Assembly: GCA_002352145.1 (NCBI GenBank)
Contig: DEHX01000112.1
Coordinates: forward strand, 1 to 5,537
Direction: 5' to 3'
Source of the DNA: Chitinophagaceae bacterium UBA2789
Lineage (GTDB): Bacteria > Bacteroidota > Bacteroidia > Chitinophagales > Chitinophagaceae
DNA length: 5,537 nt
The notes beneath the pieces were generated by a model. That model did not search any database, had not been told where the DNA came from, and saw nothing but the letters and a program-made list of their open reading frames with translations. Below, piece by piece: positions 1 to 4,513 of the stretch. The position numbers and the translations under genes are program-made. The number at the start of each line of letters is the position of its first letter. Position 1 is the stretch's first letter.

Positions 1-42
1 CGAAAGAACAAGCAGACGGGTATGTTTGAAGAAGTGAAATAA
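1..42 (+). CDS. C-terminal tail of an unidentified protein (partial)
   Basis: The first frame reads RKNKQTGMFEEVK followed by TAA, with a hairpin 25 bases after the stop, which fits the end of a plus-strand gene converging on the OmpA-family gene. Only 13 residues are visible, so no function can be given. The other two plus frames also stop soon (at about 27 and 36). The choice of frame rests on the residue composition looking protein-like and on the position before the hairpin. It is also possible that no gene ends here. Confidence 0.45.
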   Translation, partial: RKNKQTGMFEEVK

Positions 43-60
43 CTTAAACTTCTATATTAA

Positions 61-86
61 AATAAAAGCCACCCCGAATGGGTGGC
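61..86 (-). terminator. Intrinsic terminator of the OmpA-family gene
   Basis: A perfect 7-bp stem (GCCACCC at 68-74 pairing with GGGTGGC at 80-86) encloses a 5-base loop. Read on the minus strand it is followed by TTTTATTTTA, a good U-tract, about 25 bases after the stop of the OmpA-family gene. On the plus strand the stem is followed by CTTATCAT, a poor U-tract, so termination of the convergent upstream gene would be weaker. Confidence 0.85.
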
Positions 87-110
87 CTTATCATAAAAGA
101 TTTTTCCAAA

Positions 111-998
111 TTAATTTTTCTGGGGTTCCAGCAGTTTAAAGAACTGGTCCAGCTGCGGTAATATTACAATCCTTGTTCTTCTGTTAGCAGCTTTTCCTTC
201 CCGGGTACTGTTATCTTCCAATGGCTTGTACTCACCTCTTCCGGCTGCAGCCATCTTGGCGGGATCAAGGCCGTATTGTTTTTGTAAAATGCGTACAACA
301 GCTGTAGCTCTTTTTACACTAAGATCCCAGTTGTCGAGCAATACACCGCCCTTATAAGGCACATTATCTGTATGGCCTTCTACCATAAACTCAATTTCTG
401 GTTGATTTTTCAATACGGTAGCTACTTTACCCAACACTTCTTTGGCCCTTTCTGTCACATCATAACTGCCGCTTTTGAACAACAGTTTATCAGATATATC
501 TACATATACAACGCCTTTATCAACTTTAATATTAATGTCCTTATCGTCAAGATTACCAATTGCCCCTTTCAGGTTCATCACTAATGCCATGTTCAAAGAA
601 TCTTTACGGGCCATTTGCTGTTGTAATGTTTGTATATAAGCATCTTTAGCACCAATATTCTCCATTGATTTTTTGATGCTTTCTGCCTGGGCTGCGGTAA
701 TAACAGAAAGATCTTCCAGTTGTTTCAGCGCAGCATTATTATTGGCTTTCAGGTATTCTACCTGGTCACCCAGATCCTTTATTTGTCCTGCCATAAGAGC
801 TTTTTCTCTTTCTAAGGCCTCCTTTTGACGGGTGAGTATAGCTTTTTCTTCACCACATTCATTCATGTCTTTTTGCAAGGTGTTGAAGCGTTCCTCCAGT
901 TTGTTGTAATCAGCTTCTTTTGTCTTGAATTTTTTACTGCTGACACAGGAAAAAAGGGAAACGGAAATAATAGCTGCAATGAAATAGGTTGCTTTCAT
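111..998 (-). CDS. OmpA-family peptidoglycan-binding lipoprotein with coiled coil
   Basis: This 295-aa protein starts with a lipoprotein signal peptide; the lipobox LFSC gives Cys18 as the likely lipidated residue. Residues about 25-135 are rich in Glu, Lys, Gln and Leu heptads and contain KLEERFNTLQKD, so they probably form a long coiled coil. Residues about 165-285 are an OmpA C-terminal domain: LLFKSGSYDVT, then EGHTDNVP (Asp211), LSVKRATAV (Arg230) and NRRTRIVI (272-279). Asp211 and Arg230 match the pair that binds the meso-diaminopimelate peptide in OmpA/Pal/MotB domains. By family knowledge it tethers an envelope membrane to peptidoglycan. Bacteroidota homologues are often labelled MotB-like, but nothing here suggests a flagellar role. 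It has its own likely promoter and terminator and is separated from the upstream cytochrome operon by that operon's terminator. It therefore looks like an unrelated housekeeping envelope gene. Confidence 0.93.
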   Translation of the reverse strand: MKATYFIAAIISVSLFSCVSSKKFKTKEADYNKLEERFNTLQKDMNECGEEKAILTRQKEALEREKALMAGQIKDLGDQVEYLKANNNAALKQLEDLSVITAAQAESIKKSMENIGAKDAYIQTLQQQMARKDSLNMALVMNLKGAIGNLDDKDINIKVDKGVVYVDISDKLLFKSGSYDVTERAKEVLGKVATVLKNQPEIEFMVEGHTDNVPYKGGVLLDNWDLSVKRATAVVRILQKQYGLDPAKMAAAGRGEYKPLEDNSTREGKAANRRTRIVILPQLDQFFKLLEPQKN

Positions 999-1064
999 GT
1001 GAATTTGTTTTAATAAATGATAAAATCAAAAACAAATAAGATAAGGATTCAATGTAAAGGATGG

Positions 1065-1072
1065 CAAAGATA
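1065..1072 (-). promoter_or_regulatory. Predicted -7 element of the OmpA-family gene
   Basis: The minus strand reads TATCTTTG, a perfect match to the Bacteroidota -7 consensus TAnnTTTG. It lies about 66 bases before the start codon, implying a 5' leader of roughly 60 bases. No clear TTG was seen at the expected -33 position. The element is downstream of the cytochrome operon terminator, so it would give this gene independent transcription. Confidence 0.5.
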
Positions 1073-1120
1073 GCTATGTCGTCATGTTCGATTGTCCTGA
1101 ATTTGTTAATTATTGCAAAT

Positions 1121-1147
1121 AAAAAAAGGCCGGATAGAAATCCGGCC
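1121..1147 (-). terminator. Intrinsic terminator of the cytochrome/DUF5777 operon
   Basis: A perfect 7-bp GC-rich stem (GGCCGGA at 1128-1134 with TCCGGCC at 1141-1147) has a 6-base loop. On the minus strand it is followed by seven T residues and then more AT. It lies about 33 bases after the stop of the beta-barrel gene. There is no matching T-run on the plus-strand side. Confidence 0.9.
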
Positions 1148-1179
1148 CGGTTCAGAATCAATCGTTTTTATCCTATATA

Positions 1180-2106
1180 TTATTCTTTTTCTTTCTTTAA
1201 ACTCATCGTTCTGTTAATGGTAAAACCGAAAGCAAAATGGCCATCTTTTATCCAGCTTGTATTTCTGGCCAATTGATCAATGGGTGATGCAGCAGTAGTG
1301 CTTCCTACATAGAACTGGAACAGGTGACCAACTGTATTCAATTCAAGACCTACTGAAAGAAGATCCGGGCTGTAGTTAACAATATTGCCATTCTTATCGA
1401 TCAGGTTCTCATGCATATTCAATTGCCTGTTGTATTCAAAGGTCAGGTTCTTATTAGCCGTCATTTTGTATTTGCCGGAAAGACCCAGTGAATAAACAAG
1501 GTTACTGTTGTTGATACCATAAGGCACCACATTGAAATGAATAAGGGCAGGATTAAACTGCAATGAAAACTTATCTGAGAACTTACGGGCAATAAGCAAC
1601 TGGTGCATATAAGCCCATTTGTTCCATCCAAAAGTGATGTCGGCATTCTTGGCAGCATTTACATGTGCCATCGAATACCAGGTAACAGATACCGGAACAT
1701 TTTTTAATCCTGTTTGCTGACGTAACAGGCGAAACTTGGCAAAGCCTTCAAAACGGCTGCGGCCTGCTGCGGCCCATCCAATATTGGCCCAGTCGGTAAT
1801 GGAGTAGTCAAATGAAAGATAAGTGTTGGCTACACCGGAGTTAAGACCCAGCAGTTGGGCAAAATTTTCTCCGTCAGATGCATCTTTATTCCACAGGTTA
1901 CTGAAGTGGTGAGAGATCAGGAACTGCAGGTTTCCCTTACTTACGATTTCAGTACTCTGCATATTTATGATCTTCGTAGCATTAAAGGTTGCCCTGGCAT
2001 ATTTTCTTTTAGGAGCTTCTTTTTTTTCAGCTTCGGGTTCGTCTTGTGCAATACCCATTGCCATCAAACCGAATCCAAAAACGAGAAGCAGTAATATCTT
2101 TTTCAT
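1180..2106 (-). CDS. DUF5777-like outer-membrane beta-barrel protein
   Basis: This 308-aa protein has a Sec signal peptide (MKKILLLLVFGFGLMAMGIA) with likely cleavage after Ala20, then a charged Glu/Lys/Arg stretch (about 22-36). The body alternates aromatic and polar residues in beta-strand fashion, with features I associate with the DUF5777 barrel family of Bacteroidota: ARATFNATKIINMQSTE (37-53), GNLQFLISHHF (58-68), LLGLNSGVAN (85-94), a FRLLRQ/NVPVSV segment (125-141), and a final strand near HFAFGFTINRT (290-300). The barrel probably sits in the outer membrane. No substrate or pore specificity can be read from the sequence. It is the last gene of the operon, 38 bases after the 207-aa cytochrome, so it is likely made with the two heme lipoproteins and could be their outer-membrane partner. 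The family call comes from recalled motifs; a profile search would settle it. Confidence 0.8.
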   Translation of the reverse strand: MKKILLLLVFGFGLMAMGIAQDEPEAEKKEAPKRKYARATFNATKIINMQSTEIVSKGNLQFLISHHFSNLWNKDASDGENFAQLLGLNSGVANTYLSFDYSITDWANIGWAAAGRSRFEGFAKFRLLRQQTGLKNVPVSVTWYSMAHVNAAKNADITFGWNKWAYMHQLLIARKFSDKFSLQFNPALIHFNVVPYGINNSNLVYSLGLSGKYKMTANKNLTFEYNRQLNMHENLIDKNGNIVNYSPDLLSVGLELNTVGHLFQFYVGSTTAASPIDQLARNTSWIKDGHFAFGFTINRTMSLKKEKE

Positions 2107-2144
2107 ACGATCTTATTTTAGAGTAAGAACATTTATTTTTTCTG

Positions 2145-2768
2145 TTATTGAGGTTGCCCCTGGGCAATCCATGCTTTCATTTTATTGACTGTGCAGGTGG
2201 TAAGGCTAAGTGCTCCGCCGGGGTGACCGGTGTTACCGCCACTGTTGAGTATAGTCTCCAGTACACTTTTCTTTGCCACCATCTTTGCATAATCCAGCGG
2301 TGCTGCAATACCGCCATGGCAAGTGGCCCCTTTACAACTAGTATTGTATATCGGAACAATATCATTTGTATACGTCAGGTTACCAGTTACTGTACAGCCG
2401 GCACCATCATCATAAGGTTCTCCCTGTGCAATCCATTTTTTTATGATGTTTTTCTCACTGGGTGAAAAATCAATGGCTCCGCCACCGGGGTGTGTGCCGC
2501 CATTTACCCATGCTTCAAATGCTCCTCTTCTTGCCAGGATGGCATCATAATAGATAGTATTGGTTCTTTGATCAGAGAATAATACCGCACGGATAGTTAC
2601 ACTGGTATTGTGGCAGCCACAAGGACCAGCTGTTACAATAGGAACTACTTCATTTCTGAACGATACTCTGGGCAGTGCCAGTATATCTTCTTTATTTTGA
2701 TAACAGGATGACAACAGGTAAACCAGCATGGAAGTCGCCAGCGCTGCTATGGTTATTTTCTTTTTCAT
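2145..2768 (-). CDS. Tandem-domain c-type cytochrome lipoprotein
   Basis: This 207-aa protein has a lipoprotein signal peptide with lipobox LSSC (Cys22), so it is probably membrane-anchored and faces the periplasm or outer surface. It contains two related cytochrome-c-like halves. Half one (about 36-118) runs from FRNEVVPI through PCGCHN (Cys50, Cys52, His53) to GTHPGGG (His93) and KWIAQGEP. Half two (about 131-207) runs from YTNDIVPI through CKGATCH (Cys145, Cys150, His151) to GHPGGA (His182) and AWIAQGQP. The second motif is CX4CH, as in the neighbouring cytochrome; the first is the odd spacing CXCH. Each half carries HPGG where class I cytochromes usually have the Met distal ligand, so His may be the sixth ligand. 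Cys125 and Cys192 are extra and could form a disulfide. It lies between the 396-aa cytochrome and the barrel gene with short gaps (32 and 38 bases). An electron-transfer role is inferred; whether the first half holds heme is uncertain. Confidence 0.8.
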   Translation of the reverse strand: MKKKITIAALATSMLVYLLSSCYQNKEDILALPRVSFRNEVVPIVTAGPCGCHNTSVTIRAVLFSDQRTNTIYYDAILARRGAFEAWVNGGTHPGGGAIDFSPSEKNIIKKWIAQGEPYDDGAGCTVTGNLTYTNDIVPIYNTSCKGATCHGGIAAPLDYAKMVAKKSVLETILNSGGNTGHPGGALSLTTCTVNKMKAWIAQGQPQ

Positions 2769-2800
2769 ATACCTGGAATTTTTTGAATGAGTTGATGGGT

Positions 2801-3991
2801 TTATCGCTTAATGATATAGTTATTGGTCTTCCTGTATTTGAAGATGCCAACATTGCCAATACCATATTTCCAGACATCCGGAATATTGGGATCAGCAAAA
2901 TACCATGCTTTGAAAAGAGCCACTTCTGATGGGCTGAATCCGCCATCATCATAAGCCATGCTACCATTCTTAGATGTTTCTACTAATGTCAGCGGGTTGC
3001 GATAGATCAGTGTAGAATCCATCCGGCGAACAAAACAGTCTGTAGAAACCAGCGGGTTACCTCTTACATAATATTGTTTTAATGTAACCGGGTCTGTATA
3101 TACCACACTGGAATTGGTTCTTACTGATTTGGGATAAAGAATATCCATAATAATATCATCATAGTTACCCAACGGGCCTCTTGTGCTGAGTGCAGAAACC
3201 GGAGTGCTCACCGTTTTCCATGGACGGAAGCTTGCATTAGCAGCTGTATCTGCATAGAATCTTTTTACACTGTCTTTATAAGCTGTCCAAACCTGGTTCA
3301 TCAGGGTTTGATTTGACAATTGACAATACACGGTAATTGATCCGGTAGTAGGATTGATATAAGTGTACTGAGTAGTATCAGCAGAAGTTAATCCGCTAAT
3401 AAGTCCTTTTCTTGCCCAGCCACCGGTAGCAGTAGCTGTATTGTGGCAGTTGGCAGAACTACAACCATCAACCATAAGGCGAATAGCGGCAGGTCTGAAG
3501 TCATTCAGATCAGGTCTTTCTTTAGCGCCATTTTTGATCCAGTTATAAATAATGCTTTTGTCTCTTTGTCCCAACTCATGGCTGGAGTTAACTGGAGGCA
3601 TTGCTTTATCAAAATCGTTGGTAGTAATGTATTCCCACAACTTGCTTCCTTCCGGATCGCCGGGTTTTACATATTGCATGATCTGGGAATAGATTTCAAA
3701 GCGGGGTGCAATCGGTCCGCCATGGCAATTGGACGTATTGCAATACTCATGAATGATGGTCTGCACACCTCTCATCTTGATTACATCGTTCACATCGGGA
3801 ACAACGTCTGCAGTAGAAATGGTGTTGCTTTCATAAAAGGCTGCATACACAGTAGAGTCTGGCCCGCCTGTGTATGATCTGTCAAGGTTTTTTACAAGTT
3901 CTCCATCCTTCGTACACTGCAATAAAGATGCAGACAGGAAGAATACTCCTGCAAAAAGGGAGACCGCTTGTACGATTGAAACTTTTTTCAT
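2801..3991 (-). CDS. Diheme c-type cytochrome lipoprotein
   Basis: This 396-aa protein has a lipoprotein signal peptide with lipobox LLQC (Cys26). Its first heme domain (about 70-157) has CNTSNCH (Cys84, Cys89, His90), the distal-ligand motif AMPP (Met131) and a closing YNWIKNGA helix, a standard cytochrome c order with a CX4CH motif. A second motif, CSSANCH (Cys177, Cys182, His183), follows. The matching end signature (Met344, then FSPSEVALFKAW at 352-363) comes only after some 150 residues of unrelated sequence. The FSPSE motif is shared with the 207-aa cytochrome next door. Cys223 and Cys319 lie inside the insertion and might pair. As first gene of the minus-strand operon it sits behind the phased YGTCA array. 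By analogy it carries electrons in the periplasm or at the outer membrane. The CX4CH spacing is less usual than CX2CH but is known for c-type hemes. Partner and substrate are unknown. Confidence 0.82.
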   Translation of the reverse strand: MKKVSIVQAVSLFAGVFFLSASLLQCTKDGELVKNLDRSYTGGPDSTVYAAFYESNTISTADVVPDVNDVIKMRGVQTIIHEYCNTSNCHGGPIAPRFEIYSQIMQYVKPGDPEGSKLWEYITTNDFDKAMPPVNSSHELGQRDKSIIYNWIKNGAKERPDLNDFRPAAIRLMVDGCSSANCHNTATATGGWARKGLISGLTSADTTQYTYINPTTGSITVYCQLSNQTLMNQVWTAYKDSVKRFYADTAANASFRPWKTVSTPVSALSTRGPLGNYDDIIMDILYPKSVRTNSSVVYTDPVTLKQYYVRGNPLVSTDCFVRRMDSTLIYRNPLTLVETSKNGSMAYDDGGFSPSEVALFKAWYFADPNIPDVWKYGIGNVGIFKYRKTNNYIIKR

Positions 3992-4054
3992 AAAAAAGCT
4001 AGTTTAACTGAATGAAATTGTTGCTATAAGAACTGGTTTCTAAAAAAGCACTGT

Positions 4055-4062
4055 CAAAAGTA
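4055..4062 (-). promoter_or_regulatory. Predicted -7 element of the cytochrome operon
   Basis: The minus strand reads TACTTTTG, a perfect match to the Bacteroidota TAnnTTTG element, 63 bases before the start codon of the 396-aa cytochrome. No TTG appears at the usual -33 position; instead the last YGTCA half-site ends 12 bp upstream. This is what is expected of an activator-dependent promoter where a PhoB-type protein replaces -33/-35 contacts. The predicted leader is roughly 55 bases. Confidence 0.55.
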
Positions 4063-4074
4063 TTTGTGGGCAAT

Positions 4075-4112
4075 TGACAGTTTCATGACAAGCAACTGAC
4101 GCAAGCATGACT
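4075..4112 (-). promoter_or_regulatory. Four phased YGTCA half-sites (Pho-box-like operator) for the cytochrome operon
   Basis: On the plus strand TGAC begins at 4075, 4086, 4097 and 4108, an exact 11-bp period. Read on the minus strand these are AGTCA, CGTCA, TGTCA and TGTCA. The promoter-proximal pair forms TGTCATGAAACTGTCA, very close to the E. coli PhoB box (two CTGTCA-like repeats 11 bp apart with an A/T-rich spacer). OmpR/PhoB-family response regulators bind such head-to-tail repeats as dimers, so four half-sites would hold two dimers. The array ends 12 bp upstream of the -7 element. That the protein is PhoB itself, not another family member, is inference. Confidence 0.72.
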
Positions 4113-4154
4113 TTAGTCACACTGACTACTAAAGTTTATCAAACCCCCGCATAC

Positions 4155-4170
4155 TGTGATATTTCTCACT
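4155..4170. promoter_or_regulatory. CRP/FNR-family-type dyad TGTGA-N6-TCACT
   Basis: TGTGATATTTCTCACT matches nine of the ten conserved positions of the CRP-type palindrome TGTGA-N6-TCACA. Its centre (about 4162.5) lies about 63 bases before the predicted start of the plus-strand transcript, near the distance typical of class I activation. It is much farther (about 112) from the predicted minus-strand start. Many Crp/Fnr-family regulators, including HcpR-type ones, use TGTGA half-sites, so the regulator cannot be named. Confidence 0.5.
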
Positions 4171-4185
4171 TATCCCCTTGACAAA

Positions 4186-4201
4186 CGTCATGAAACCGTC
4201 A
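4186..4201 (+). promoter_or_regulatory. Two phased CGTCA half-sites (Pho-box-like operator) for the iron-sulfur operon
   Basis: The plus strand reads CGTCATGAAACCGTCA, two CGTCA repeats 11 bp apart. It matches the minus-strand core at 4075-4090 at 14 of 16 positions but points the other way. It ends 12 bp before a TAnnTT element, the same spacing as on the cytochrome side. Only two half-sites are present here against four on the other side, which may mean weaker activation. Confidence 0.65.
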
Positions 4202-4213
4202 GCTATTGGTAAA

Positions 4214-4221
4214 TAAGTTGC
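4214..4221 (+). promoter_or_regulatory. Weak predicted -7 element of the iron-sulfur operon
   Basis: TAAGTTGC matches TAnnTTTG at four of six fixed positions. It would not be called on its own. Support comes from lying exactly 12 bp after the CGTCA pair, as in the divergent promoter, with the same AAATA context just before it. The predicted leader is roughly 40 bases. A weak element fits a promoter that depends on an activator. Confidence 0.4.
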
Positions 4222-4264
4222 GGCGGTTTTTTATTAAACTTAAAAAAATAAAACCAACAATAAA

Positions 4265-4483
4265 ATGGGAAACGACAAAAAAAATGGGCAAAAGTCCCGT
4301 CGGCAGTTCTTCTCATCTTTCTTTTCAGAACCTTCCAAAACAGAAAAAATTAAAATGCTTACCCCCGATGGCAAACTGGTGGAAGTAGACAAAGCTGTTT
4401 TTGAAGAAGCGGCCGGGAAAAAGAAAGCCAGCAACAAAGACATCTATAACTGGATGAAGAACCCATCCAAAGACAATGAATAA
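4265..4483 (+). CDS. Small protein related to the N-terminus of the downstream Fe-S subunit
   Basis: This 72-aa protein begins with a Lys-rich stretch and SRRQFF (11-16), which resembles a twin-arginine motif. No hydrophobic segment follows (SSFFSEPSKTEK), so export by Tat is unlikely. Residues 28-42 (KIKMLTPDGKLVEVD) match residues 45-59 of the next protein (KVKLLSPDGEIVEID) at nine identical positions, the rest being mostly conservative. The remainder (KAVFEEAAGKKKASNKDIYNWMKNP) is charged and probably helical. It is the first gene of the operon, 30 bases before the 322-aa Fe-S subunit. The leader is A-rich with no Shine-Dalgarno, as usual in Bacteroidota. I do not recognise a named family. 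It may be an accessory or assembly factor for the Fe-S subunit, or a degenerate duplicate of its N-terminus; shared operon and shared motif argue for a functional link. Confidence 0.8.
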   Translation: MGNDKKNGQKSRRQFFSSFFSEPSKTEKIKMLTPDGKLVEVDKAVFEEAAGKKKASNKDIYNWMKNPSKDNE

Positions 4484-4513
4484 CCATCTGCTTCACTTCA
4501 TATTTATAATACC

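Noticed and set aside
68..86. The hairpin as a fully bidirectional terminator
   Set aside because: Only the minus-strand reading has a good T-run; on the plus strand CTTATCAT follows, so efficient termination in that direction is not supported.
1080..1097. CGTCA...TGTCC near the OmpA-family promoter as another Pho-like box
   Set aside because: The two half-sites are 13 bp apart, not 11, the second is imperfect, and the intervening sequence differs from TGAAAC.
3443..3877. Plus-strand open frame of 144 codons opposite the 396-aa cytochrome
   Set aside because: It is antisense to the CX4CH-containing gene and its translation shows no coherent domain, so it is a shadow frame.
4075..4201. The 11-bp repeats as a CRISPR array or transposon ends
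   Set aside because: Repeat units are only about 5 bp with variable 6-bp spacers. They lie in a divergent promoter region, and there is no transposase or target duplication nearby.
4295..4330. SRRQFF of the 72-aa protein as a working Tat signal
   Set aside because: No hydrophobic segment follows the twin arginines; the next residues are Ser, Phe, Glu, Pro and Lys and are too short and polar for export.
4206..4443. Alternative frames on both strands overlapping the 72-aa gene
   Set aside because: The 72-aa frame is the one that shares a motif with the next gene and fits the operon; the overlapping frames are low-complexity or antisense.
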